Program-made: the position numbers and the translations under genes | In this document: piece after piece, positions 27,584-35,605 of the stretch | How positions within the stretch are numbered: position 1 is the first letter of the stretch | Layout of the letters: every line of letters starts with the position of its first letter | Source of the DNA: an uncultured Ruminococcus sp. | Lineage (GTDB): Bacteria > Bacillota > Clostridia > Oscillospirales > Ruminococcaceae | Assembly (NCBI GenBank): GCA_902780695.1 | Contig: CACZGM010000030.1 | Coordinates: 1 to 61,411, forward strand | DNA length: 61,411 bases | Direction: 5' to 3' | The notes under the pieces: model-generated | Database searches by the model: none | What the model saw: only the letters and a program-made list of their open reading frames with translations | What the model was told of the DNA's origin: nothing

Positions 27584-27720
27584 TAATTAATGTGTCCTCA
27601 ACAACTGCCTTATGGCAGTTGTTGTTCCGAAATCCACAATGCGGACTTCGAAAGCCTTAAAAATACACTTTCAGCGTATTTTCAAGGCGGACACATTTCT
27701 TGATGAGCAGACATTAATTA
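27584..27720. repeat. Structured intergenic repeat, complete copy (137 bp)
   Basis: Ends TAATTAATGT and ACATTAATTA are perfect 10-bp inverted repeats. Inside, AATGTGTCC (27589-27597) pairs with GGACACATT (27689-27697), enclosing three hairpins: CAACAACTGCC/GGCAGTTGTTG, a weaker one around CCGAAATCC, and GCCTTAAAAATACACT/AGCGTATTTTCAAGGC. The fold is cloverleaf-like. Related copies lie at 37375-37420 and 51081-51177. The rest of this 245-base gap holds only AT-rich ATTCATTATTCACT-like sequence. Confidence 0.75.
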
Positions 27721-27818
27721 TTTCATCGGCAATACCGCTGTTTCAGTCTGCGTCTGCCCTATCGTCACGATTCAGATACATCGCCGCAGGCAATACATAA
27801 TTATTCATTATTCACTAT

Positions 27819-29618
27819 TCATTCTTCACTGTTTCCGTTTCTCATTCCCGTTACCGACCAGACGAAAACGCCTACGGATTTGCCCTTGAGCGGTATCTCG
27901 CCGATAGGCTCGGCTGTGATGCGGTCTTTCACGCGGTCATAGACATCGCTGCTTATGAGTATCTGCCCGCGTTTGGCGTTCGCTTCAAGACGTGCGGCGG
28001 TGTTGACCGTGTCACCCATTGCGGTGTAGTCCATACGGAAGTCGCAGCCCATATTGCCGACTACCGCGTCTCCGCAGTTGACACCGACACCGAAACCTAC
28101 GCTCTTGCCGTACTTTGCCATGAATTTTTCTTCTATCGCGGCGCTTCCGGCAACTATATCCATAGCTGTCTTTACGGCGCGGAAAACGTAATCGTCAAGA
28201 TCGAAAGGCGCGTTAAAAACGGCCATTGTCGCATCTCCGACGAATTTATCCAGCGTTCCTTCGTTTGCAAATATCGAATTTGTGGTAAGATTGAGGTATG
28301 TGTTTACGATATCCACCACCTGCTCAGGTTCGAGGCTCTCGGACATTGTGGTAAATCCGCGGATATCCACAAACAGCACCGCGATATGCTTTCTCTCGCC
28401 TCCGAGATTTATCTTGTAATTGCCGCTTCTGGCAATATTCTCAACTACCTGCGGCGCAACATACTTTCTGAAAGCACTCATTATCCTGCGCTTTTCCATA
28501 GTTTCCGCAATGTAGTTGAATACGATCTCGGTCACATAGGCGAGCGCGGCAAATATCGGGGTGTAGATAAGCGGGGTTATCGTTCCGGACTGCCACAGCA
28601 GGAAACAGGCTCCGCACCACAGCAGTACAGACGCTATGAACAGCGGTGTGCTGATGCGGACGCTTAATATGCCTGTCGCGTAAAAGATCGCCGCGGCTAT
28701 GACAGCGCACAGCAGCGAAGATATCAGAGTATCCGCGGGTACGGGAGTTCTGCCGTCCATAAGCGCCTGAACGATATTGGCGTTTATCTCGACACCGAAC
28801 ATCTGATCCGCACTGTTCGGAATATCGTACTCGTCACGCAATCCGAGCGCGTAAGCTCCAACAAACACGATACAGTCACGGAAAGCACGCGGATCAACAC
28901 TTCCGTCAAGAATGTTCGTGATCGGTATGAATTCGTAGTCGTGCGGTCTGCCGGCGTAATCTATCCACATACGTCCCGCTTTGTCCAGCGCGGGAGTTTT
29001 CTCCGGTGTGCCGGTTACCTCACAGTACCTTGTGTATGTGCGGTAAGCAAGATGCTGCATGATACTGCCGTCATAGCTTTCAGTGAGCTTCAGATTGCGC
29101 AAAACACCGTCATCGCCTACGGCAACGTTCACGAAGCCGAGTTCGGCGCAGTCCTCGATGATAGGCTTGCTGACCGAATCTATATGCGCATAGTTGATAT
29201 ATCCGTTACCGTCAGCGTCCTTTTCATACTGCGCGGAATAATTGATATATTCGGCAGCCACGACCTTCCCGCTTTTACGGCAGGCTTCGATAAGCTGCGC
29301 GTCCGTCTGCTCGTCAAGCTCGCCGAGCAGCATTATATCCAGCGATATGACAGCGGGATAATCCCCGAGCGCTTCTATGACACGGGCATACACATCACGC
29401 TTCCAGGTACCGTAATTCCCGAGCACTGCGCGGGATTCGTCCGAATCGTCTATGGCGATTATCTTTATCTCGCCGTTCGTTCCCCTCGGCTGCTGATACA
29501 GCAGATCCTTCGCGTTGAGATCAAGAACGCCGAACAGGTCGAAGTACGATACCGCAAACGCGAGGACAAAGCTGATCACCGTACCCGCCGCTATTCTGAT
29601 CTTTTTGTTTTTATCCAT
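27819..29618 (-). CDS. CHASE2-domain class III adenylate/guanylate cyclase
   Basis: A 599-residue membrane enzyme: TM helix 10-28, an extracellular CHASE2 sensor (about 30-295), three TM helices (about 297-372), and a class III nucleotidyl cyclase (about 405-590). The cyclase keeps the metal aspartates D418 (FVDIRGFT) and D462 (FVGDATMAVF), base-selecting K458 and D536 (AMGDTVNTAARLE), and transition-state N539 and R543, so it should make cAMP. The Lys/Asp pair favours ATP. It begins two bases after a FecR-domain lipoprotein gene; FecR and CHASE2-cyclase genes are a recurrent bacterial pair. Confidence 0.93.
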   Translation of the reverse strand: MDKNKKIRIAAGTVISFVLAFAVSYFDLFGVLDLNAKDLLYQQPRGTNGEIKIIAIDDSDESRAVLGNYGTWKRDVYARVIEALGDYPAVISLDIMLLGELDEQTDAQLIEACRKSGKVVAAEYINYSAQYEKDADGNGYINYAHIDSVSKPIIEDCAELGFVNVAVGDDGVLRNLKLTESYDGSIMQHLAYRTYTRYCEVTGTPEKTPALDKAGRMWIDYAGRPHDYEFIPITNILDGSVDPRAFRDCIVFVGAYALGLRDEYDIPNSADQMFGVEINANIVQALMDGRTPVPADTLISSLLCAVIAAAIFYATGILSVRISTPLFIASVLLWCGACFLLWQSGTITPLIYTPIFAALAYVTEIVFNYIAETMEKRRIMSAFRKYVAPQVVENIARSGNYKINLGGERKHIAVLFVDIRGFTTMSESLEPEQVVDIVNTYLNLTTNSIFANEGTLDKFVGDATMAVFNAPFDLDDYVFRAVKTAMDIVAGSAAIEEKFMAKYGKSVGFGVGVNCGDAVVGNMGCDFRMDYTAMGDTVNTAARLEANAKRGQILISSDVYDRVKDRITAEPIGEIPLKGKSVGVFVWSVTGMRNGNSEE

Positions 29619-29620
29619 TA

Positions 29621-31504
29621 TCAGAAGTCCTCTATTTCAAGCCCGCTGCCGGCTTCGTCATCTACACTGCCGTAGCCTTCGCCGTTATAGGTCTCGGAGA
29701 AGGTTATTTCCCCGCGGTCACACCATGCGGTGATGCTGCCGTTGTCGTTTTCGATCTCACACTTTACATCAATATAGGCTCCGCAGCCGTTCAGACACTC
29801 GAACCTCGCGGTGCAGCTGCTGTGGTCGGCACTCCAGATAAATACGGGATCGTCGTTTTCCTGATAGAAGTAATTGTGTGAGCAGGTGAGCGAGTAAGTG
29901 CCGGGATATGGCTTGCCTTTATAAACGAAATCGATATGATATGTGACGGTATTGCCCGAATCGAAATCGATGCTGCCGACTTCGCCGGTGACATTGACAC
30001 TTTCACTGCACTTGTAGCATGTCAGCTTCGCGGTGTAGGTGCCATCCTTTCCTTTTCCGGATTCCAGTGACACCGCTCCGAGCCTGTATTCGTGCTCACA
30101 CTTCTTTTCGGCCTTATCGTCTGTCTTTTCGGTTTGTTTTTCCTCTTTCTCAGGCTTTTCGACGCTCTGATTCTGTTCCTTGTCCTTATCGCTGTCCGTT
30201 CCGGACTTTTCCTCCTGTTTTTTCTCTTCCTGCTTCTGTTCAGCCGGTGTCTGTTCGTCCTGCTTATCATTGTCCTGCTTCTGTTCGGCAGGAACAGGCT
30301 GCTGTACCGCTTCTTGAGCTGCCGTAACGCTCTGTGGCTGCTGTACCGCCGCATATTCCTGCGCTGCGGGTGCTGCCTGATCCTCGTTTCCTGCCGGAGC
30401 CGCAGGTACCGCTTCTTCCTGATGTACCGCACCGTCGTCAGCAGCACCGCCGTCCGCAGCACCGCCGTCCGCAGCACCGCCGTCCGCAGCACCGTCGTCC
30501 GCAGCACCGTCGTCCGCAGCACCGTCGTCGCCGTCGGATCCCTGATCAGCTTCAGCCGGTGTACCGTCTCCGGCTGCCTCTCCCGCATTCTGAACCGCCT
30601 GATCTGCGCCCGGCTCAGGGATTGCCACAACCGCCGCTGCTTCCGCGGCATTGGCATTGGTCACTACGGAATCGGAAGGCCAGGGTTCAAAAATGCTGCC
30701 GGACAAGTATGAGGTATATTGGGTTATATCAACGTTGCGCCTTTTGAATTCCGCCTCCAGATCTTCGTTTGAGAAGCAGATATTGCGTCCTCCCTTTGAA
30801 GCGGCATAGACACAAACAAGGATATTGATATCTATGTCACTTAATTTTAAAAGCCCTACACCGTTGGCAATTTCATCGGCTTCCCTGACATAATATGTCG
30901 TGTTTCCGTCCGACTGTATTACAGCCTTGTATCCCGCTTTTACAATGATATCCTCTTCGTATGCGGTACGTCGTGTGGAAACACTGCCGGCAAAAGTGAA
31001 TATTTCGGTAGTCTCTTTTCCCTCGCTGTCCTTTACAACTCTCGCGACAAAGATAGTTCCTCTGACGCTGAGAACGGCGTTCGGTGTGGTAACGGTGTAA
31101 GCCTCACTGCTGTTCAGCGGACGCATAATCTCGTTGTAAAGCTCGCCGTATTCGAGGACTATCGAAGTGGACCTTCCGCCGCTGCCCGTTGATTCAAATC
31201 TGGCGCGGCTGTTTTCTTCAAGTCTCGCGTACTTTTCCGAATCGAGCATCATACCGCTGTAGCTTTCTGCCGCAGTAGTCATGGCGAACCCGTCCGTGAG
31301 CTTCATATTCTGATAAGCCTTGTATGTATCGCCCTTGTTCTCGACAGTCACATCACCGACGATCTCCTTGACACTTATGGAGTCGTAGCTCTCGGTATTG
31401 TTCCCGCACCCGGAAAGCGTAAAAACGGAAGCTATCGCCACAGCTGCCGCAGCAAATAAGCCTGCTATTGTTTTCGGGCATTTTCTTTTCAGTGTTTTTC
31501 CCAT
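29621..31504 (-). CDS. FecR-domain lipoprotein with low-complexity acidic region
   Basis: A 627-residue lipoprotein: signal with lipobox TLSGC (Cys33), then a FecR domain at about 45-200 (EIVGDVTVENKGDTYKAYQNM, LDSEKYARLEENSRARFE, TPNAVLSVRGTIFVA). A long Ala/Asp/Gly then Gln/Lys/Glu-rich region follows, including seven 5-residue DDGAA/DGGAA units, and the C-terminal 180 residues carry cysteine-containing beta-like modules. The start at 31504 is set by GGAGG eight bases upstream. It probably presents a signal outside the membrane to the CHASE2 cyclase encoded two bases downstream. Confidence 0.85.
   Translation of the reverse strand: MGKTLKRKCPKTIAGLFAAAAVAIASVFTLSGCGNNTESYDSISVKEIVGDVTVENKGDTYKAYQNMKLTDGFAMTTAAESYSGMMLDSEKYARLEENSRARFESTGSGGRSTSIVLEYGELYNEIMRPLNSSEAYTVTTPNAVLSVRGTIFVARVVKDSEGKETTEIFTFAGSVSTRRTAYEEDIIVKAGYKAVIQSDGNTTYYVREADEIANGVGLLKLSDIDINILVCVYAASKGGRNICFSNEDLEAEFKRRNVDITQYTSYLSGSIFEPWPSDSVVTNANAAEAAAVVAIPEPGADQAVQNAGEAAGDGTPAEADQGSDGDDGAADDGAADDGAADGGAADGGAADGGAADDGAVHQEEAVPAAPAGNEDQAAPAAQEYAAVQQPQSVTAAQEAVQQPVPAEQKQDNDKQDEQTPAEQKQEEKKQEEKSGTDSDKDKEQNQSVEKPEKEEKQTEKTDDKAEKKCEHEYRLGAVSLESGKGKDGTYTAKLTCYKCSESVNVTGEVGSIDFDSGNTVTYHIDFVYKGKPYPGTYSLTCSHNYFYQENDDPVFIWSADHSSCTARFECLNGCGAYIDVKCEIENDNGSITAWCDRGEITFSETYNGEGYGSVDDEAGSGLEIEDF
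30431..30535 (+). repeat. Seven tandem 15-bp units inside the FecR lipoprotein gene
   Basis: Units of the form GCAGCACCGTCGTCC/GCAGCACCGCCGTCC repeat in frame and encode Asp-Asp-Gly-Ala-Ala or Asp-Gly-Gly-Ala-Ala on the minus strand. Copy number is likely to vary by slippage, changing linker length. Confidence 0.88.
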
Positions 31505-31614
31505 ATTGTACCTCCGCATAGAAAAACGGTCATAACTGCATGATGAAGCAAATAAGGTCTTCAAAGCCGTGCTTTCTGTATATCACCAGAATAATACATA
31601 ATTCACCACATTAT

Positions 31615-31643
31615 ATATTACCATACTTTTCTGAATTTGTAAA
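31615..31643 (-). promoter_or_regulatory. Promoter of the FecR/CHASE2-cyclase operon
   Basis: Minus strand TTTACA (31643-31638), 17 bases, TAATAT (31620-31615), about 110 bases before the start. Confidence 0.6.
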
Positions 31644-31769
31644 TATAACTATCATACTTTTTTAATTATTCTTAACCGGAATTTTAATATCATAATGATA
31701 AGACAGCCTGCCATGATCATCACAGCAAGCTGTCCGGTTTTAATATTGAAAATCTTTGCGGCGCACCGT

Positions 31770-32008
31770 TCATCTTCTGAATTTGGAGATAATTTCGTTG
31801 ATATCCTGAGCGGTCTGCTTGTTCTTACCGATGAACTCGTCAAGCTGCTTGACCATTTCGTATGTTTCCTGCGTCTTTTCGTCGATTTTTCCGAGACAAC
31901 ATTTGTCACTCTTCCGCTCAACACGCAGTAAAACACGATCATGCACACGAGCGAGATAACTCCGACACAGATCGAAATAGATGTTGACATTTTAAGATTT
32001 TTTATCAT
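31770..32008 (-). pseudogene. Frameshifted remnant of a chemoreceptor-like membrane protein
   Basis: The first frame reads MIKNLKMSTSISICVGVISL and a single membrane helix as at the start of methyl-accepting chemotaxis proteins, up to VTNVVSEK. One base earlier in register the sequence then continues sensibly as IDEKTQETYEMVKQLDEFIG and ends with KFRR and a stop. The break falls in a run of five A on the coding strand; six would restore one 79-residue protein. No Cache or signalling domain follows, so even the repaired gene is a fragment. It could also be a sequencing slip or a transcriptional slippage site. The surviving frame runs on to 31652. Confidence 0.55.
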
Positions 32009-32182
32009 TCTTTATTTCCTCTCTCTTTACCTATGCTTTGACTGTCATTCATTGTCACGCCGAGCCTGTAAAGATATTGATATTATACCATAGAAATCCG
32101 ATATTGTTAACTTTTCGTGCATAAATACCAATAAATCATACGACTGTCTTTCCGCTCCGGAACAGACGCAACAACCGGTTGC

Positions 32183-32211
32183 TTGACGATGACCGGGGTA
32201 TATGCTATAAT
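32183..32211 (+). promoter_or_regulatory. Promoter of the XRE zinc-ribbon regulator
   Basis: TTGACG, 17 bases, TATAAT, about 65 bases before the start codon. Confidence 0.85.
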
Positions 32212-32276
32212 TTCATCAGACGGAAGGTATCCTTTTCCTGCCGGAGACAAGACAGATCATAAGGAGGGCAAACAAT

Positions 32277-33041
32277 ATGAGTACAAAAGAGGTCATTTTC
32301 GAGCTTCGCACCAAAAACGGCTTATCGCAGGACGCACTCGCGGAGAAGGTCTTCGTAACAAGACAGGCGGTATCGCGCTGGGAAAACGGCGAGACCGTAC
32401 CGAACACCGAAACACTCAAGCTGCTGTCAAAGCTGTTCAATGTTTCGATCAACACACTTCTCGGCTCACCGAGAAAGCTGATCTGTCAGTGCTGCGGTAT
32501 GCCGCTTGAAGACGCGATGATAAGCAGAGAAAAGGACGGCTCGTTCAATGACGATTACTGCAAATGGTGCTATGCCGACGGGGAATATATGTACAGCAGC
32601 ATGGACGATCTTATAGAGGTCTGCGTAAAGAATATGACAAGTCCCGATCACCCCGAAAGCGAGGTCCGCGCGTATCTGAATGATATGCTGCCGCAGCTCG
32701 ATTACTGGAAGCGCTATGAGGAGCTTGGCGGCGACGGTAAATTCGACGAGTTCAAGCAAAAGCTCATAGACGAGATCAATGCTCTGCATATTGAAGGAAT
32801 GCCGAAGCTCGAAAAGCTCAATGCGCTCGTCGGAAGCTATGTCAATCTTGCATACAGGCTTCCCGGCGGAAATACGGTAAAGTTTCTCGACGACAACACC
32901 ACATATCTCGGAAATCAGCTCGAATGTGAGTTCGGCGGGGACAGATGCTTCGGAGTGCTTGCGAATATGGATTTTATCCTCGTCTGCACTTACGGCAGAG
33001 GCGGTGAGGATCCGGAGCTTCTGATATACAAAAAACGCTGA
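32277..33041 (+). CDS. XRE-family regulator with zinc-ribbon domain
   Basis: A 254-residue protein: helix-turn-helix at 5-58 (LSQDALAEKVFVTRQAVSRWENG), a putative zinc ribbon with C70, C72, C73, C95 and C98 (CQCCGMPL ... DYCKWCYADG), a helical region, and a C-terminal piece of about 70 residues (LVGSYVNLAYRLPGGNTVKFLDD onward) that I do not recognise. The HTH plus zinc-ribbon unit is common in Firmicutes. It is monocistronic, between its own promoter and terminator, so its targets are unknown. Confidence 0.85.
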   Translation: MSTKEVIFELRTKNGLSQDALAEKVFVTRQAVSRWENGETVPNTETLKLLSKLFNVSINTLLGSPRKLICQCCGMPLEDAMISREKDGSFNDDYCKWCYADGEYMYSSMDDLIEVCVKNMTSPDHPESEVRAYLNDMLPQLDYWKRYEELGGDGKFDEFKQKLIDEINALHIEGMPKLEKLNALVGSYVNLAYRLPGGNTVKFLDDNTTYLGNQLECEFGGDRCFGVLANMDFILVCTYGRGGEDPELLIYKKR

Positions 33042-33069
33042 TACCGCTTCTGACGGAAAACATAAATAC

Positions 33070-33110
33070 CCCTCCTGCAAGGCATTTGCCATGAAGCAGG
33101 AGGGCTTTTT
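33070..33110 (+). terminator. Terminator after the XRE zinc-ribbon gene
   Basis: CCCTCCTGC/GCAGGAGGG stem followed by CTTTTT. Confidence 0.9.
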
Positions 33111-33209
33111 ATAGCACAAACGGGACCGGCAGTTCCGTGATACATATTTTTATCCCGCGGACCCTAAGCTGTGTTTGTGACATTCAGCTGTTTGAGTTCT
33201 CTTCCTCCA

Positions 33210-33238
33210 TTGATTTTTTCAGCTTTATATGGTATAAT
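33210..33238 (+). promoter_or_regulatory. Promoter of the kinase-phosphopentomutase operon
   Basis: TTGATT, 17 bases, TATAAT. The leader to 33361 is about 115 bases; apart from the terminator and this promoter the 320-base gap holds nothing I can support. Confidence 0.82.
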
Positions 33239-33361
33239 ATGTTTACAGCGGGATAAACCTGCGCAGACAAATACTTTAAATGAAACGGAAATACAAAAAA
33301 GCGCGGGAAATACAGAAATCCGAATGCAAAGGCAGAACGGGAAGGAGCGGTCGGCAGTGCT

Positions 33362-33916
33362 ATGATCATACTGATAACGGGAGCCTCACACACAGGAAAA
33401 ACGTTACTTGCGCAGAAGCTGCTCGAAAAATACAAATACCCCTATCTGTCCATAGATCATCTGAAAATGGGACTGATACGCAGCGGACAGACAGAGCTCA
33501 CACCTTATGACGACGAAAAACTGACGCGGTATTTATGGGATATACTGAAAGAGATCATAAAGACCGCGGTCGAAAACGAACAGGATCTTATCGTTGAAGG
33601 CTGCTATATTCCGTTTGACTGGCAGAATGGTTTCGATGAAGAATATCTGCCGCAGATAAGATATGTCTGCCTTGTAATGAGCGAAGCATATATCGACGGG
33701 CATTTCAGCGATATCGCAGAATCTGAGAATGTTATCGAAAAAAGGCTGCACGAAGCAGACTTTACCGCAGAAACCGTAAAGCGGGAAAACGAATATTATC
33801 TGCAAAGCTGTATCCGGCACGGTCTTGGTCATATATTGATCGACAAGGGCTATGATATAGGAGAAATAGCGGAAGCAGCGGATAAGATCATATCGAAAGG
33901 AACGAATGACAAATGA
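33362..33916 (+). CDS. P-loop nucleoside/sugar kinase-like protein
   Basis: A 184-residue ATP-binding protein with Walker A GASHTGKT (7-14), a DHLKMGLIRSG substrate-side segment and a Walker B-like DLIVEGCYIPF. The size and pattern fit small P-loop kinases such as 2-phosphoglycerate kinase-like or adenylylate-kinase-like families. The stop codon overlaps the phosphopentomutase start by four bases (ATGA), so the two are coupled; a role in nucleoside or sugar-phosphate metabolism is possible but not shown by motifs. Confidence 0.75.
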   Translation: MIILITGASHTGKTLLAQKLLEKYKYPYLSIDHLKMGLIRSGQTELTPYDDEKLTRYLWDILKEIIKTAVENEQDLIVEGCYIPFDWQNGFDEEYLPQIRYVCLVMSEAYIDGHFSDIAESENVIEKRLHEADFTAETVKRENEYYLQSCIRHGLGHILIDKGYDIGEIAEAADKIISKGTNDK

Positions 33917-35040
33917 CAAAAAGAGTATTTCTGATAGTCCTCGACAGTTTCGGCATAGGCGAAATGCCCGACGCGGCGGAATTCGGAGACGAGGGCAGCA
34001 ACACACTGAAAGCCTGCTTCAGTACGGGAAAGCTGAATGTCCCCAATATGCGAAAACTCGGACTTTTTGACCTTGACGGCGTTGATTACGGAGAACCCGC
34101 CGGTCTTGACGGCAAGACATTCGCCCGGCTCTCCGAACGCTCAAAGGGCAAGGACACCACGACCGGACACTGGGAAATGATGGGTATAATCTCCGAAAAG
34201 CCCTTCCCTACATACCCGAACGGATTCCCGCCGGAGATAATCACTGAATTTGAGCGCAGGACCGGACGCAAAGTGCTGTGCAACAAACCGTATTCCGGAA
34301 CAGCAGTCATAGCGGACTACGGTGAGGAACATCTGAAGACAGGCGCACTTATCGTTTATACCTCGGCTGACAGCGTATTCCAGATAGCAGCGCATGAGGA
34401 TATCGTTCCCGTTGACGAACTGTATCGTTACTGCGAAACAGCCCGTGCTATGCTTACCGGAGAGCACGCCGTCGGACGTGTTATTGCGCGTCCGTTCACC
34501 GGCACACACCCGTTCACACGGACTCCGCGCAGACATGATTTCTCACTGAAACCGACACAGAAGACCGTGCTTGATGAGATAAGCGAAGCCGGACTCACCT
34601 GTTACGGAGTCGGCAAGATCAACGACATTTTCGCGGGTGTGGGACTGAACGGTTTTGTGCGCACCGAAAACAACGCCGACGGTATGAAAAAGACAGAGGA
34701 ATTCGCGGCAGAGGACTGGGAAGGACTGTGTTTTGTCAACCTCGTGGATTTCGATATGCTCTACGGCCACCGCAACGATGTTATGGGCTACACAAACGCG
34801 CTGAACGAGTTCGACCTTTGGCTCGGTGAGTTCCTGAAAACACTGCGCGGCGGTGATGTTGTGCTTATCACCGGCGACCACGGCTGTGACCCTACTACGC
34901 CCTCCACCGACCATTCCCGCGAATATGTTCCGCTGCTGAAATACGGTCAGCGGGTATTCCCGGAGTTTTCCGGCACCATGAACGGATTTGACAATATCGG
35001 CAAAATGATAAAACGGTATCTTTTTGATAACGGACAGTAA
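33913..35040 (+). CDS. deoB: Phosphopentomutase
   Basis: A 375-residue enzyme of the alkaline phosphatase superfamily that interconverts (deoxy)ribose 1-phosphate and 5-phosphate in nucleoside salvage. Metal and active-site segments are visible: VLDSFGIGEMPDA at the N-terminus, GKDTTTGHWEMMG around the phosphorylated threonine, GVGKINDIFAG in the cap, and ITGDHGCDPTTPSTDHSREYVP near the C-terminus. Length matches the family. It is translationally coupled to the upstream P-loop kinase. Confidence 0.95.
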   Translation: MTKRVFLIVLDSFGIGEMPDAAEFGDEGSNTLKACFSTGKLNVPNMRKLGLFDLDGVDYGEPAGLDGKTFARLSERSKGKDTTTGHWEMMGIISEKPFPTYPNGFPPEIITEFERRTGRKVLCNKPYSGTAVIADYGEEHLKTGALIVYTSADSVFQIAAHEDIVPVDELYRYCETARAMLTGEHAVGRVIARPFTGTHPFTRTPRRHDFSLKPTQKTVLDEISEAGLTCYGVGKINDIFAGVGLNGFVRTENNADGMKKTEEFAAEDWEGLCFVNLVDFDMLYGHRNDVMGYTNALNEFDLWLGEFLKTLRGGDVVLITGDHGCDPTTPSTDHSREYVPLLKYGQRVFPEFSGTMNGFDNIGKMIKRYLFDNGQ

Positions 35041-35105
35041 AAACGGACTTAACGCAATACCGCACAGACAAACGCATTGTCTGCATATCCACAGCGGAGG
35101 ATTAT

Positions 35106-35519
35106 ATGATAAAGGAAATAATTCACGACCCCATGTTTCTCTCCATGAGATCGGAGCCTGCCGATTCCGGTGACGCACAGACCGCCCGCGACCTGCTCGA
35201 CACGCTTGCAGCCAACAAGGAGACCTGCGTCGGAATGGCGGCGAATATGATCGGAGTTCTGAAACGGATAATAGTTTTCGACAACGGCGGAGAGTATATG
35301 ACAATGTTCAATCCGGAGATCATCAGGTGCGACAAGCCTTACAGCACCGCCGAGGGCTGCCTTTCGCTCACAGGCGGGCCGCGTCCCGTCAGGCGCTATA
35401 AAAGCATAAAGGTGCGCTGGCAGGACGAAAGCTCCGGGACACGGATAAAGACATTCACGGGCATACCGGCACAGATAATACAGCATGAGATCGACCACTG
35501 CAACGGAATACTGATATGA
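35106..35519 (+). CDS. Peptide deformylase-like protein (def family)
   Basis: A 137-residue member of the deformylase family. The metal ligands are present, Cys in AEGCLSL and both His in QHEIDHCNG. Motif 1, normally GxGLAAxQ, reads VGMAANMIG, so the oxyanion-hole glutamine is replaced by methionine. It is also shorter than classical Def. This variant recurs in gut Firmicutes beside ordinary deformylases, to my recollection. It may act on other formylated substrates or be weakly active. It follows deoB after 65 bases with a GGAGG site. Confidence 0.82.
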   Translation: MIKEIIHDPMFLSMRSEPADSGDAQTARDLLDTLAANKETCVGMAANMIGVLKRIIVFDNGGEYMTMFNPEIIRCDKPYSTAEGCLSLTGGPRPVRRYKSIKVRWQDESSGTRIKTFTGIPAQIIQHEIDHCNGILI

Positions 35520-35524
35520 GACGA

Positions 35525-35554
35525 TCGACAATTATACAGGAAATATGATATAAT
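35525..35554 (+). promoter_or_regulatory. Probable promoter of the SpoIIE-type phosphatase
   Basis: TATAAT (35549-35554) with a weak upstream TCGACA at 18 bases spacing. It lies in the short gap before the gene. Confidence 0.5.
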
Positions 35555-35605
35555 TTATTACAGGAATTTATGACAGTCACGCGAAAGAACGGAGGCAGAG
35601 AAAAT

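Noticed and set aside
30431-30535. CRISPR-like tandem repeats
   Set aside because: Units of 15 bp are contiguous without spacers and encode an in-frame Asp/Gly/Ala repeat of the FecR lipoprotein.
30092-30712. Hydrophobic or Arg/Pro-rich open frames over the FecR low-complexity region
   Set aside because: Low-complexity repeats in a GC-rich stretch keep all frames open; the translations are artefacts of the repeat.
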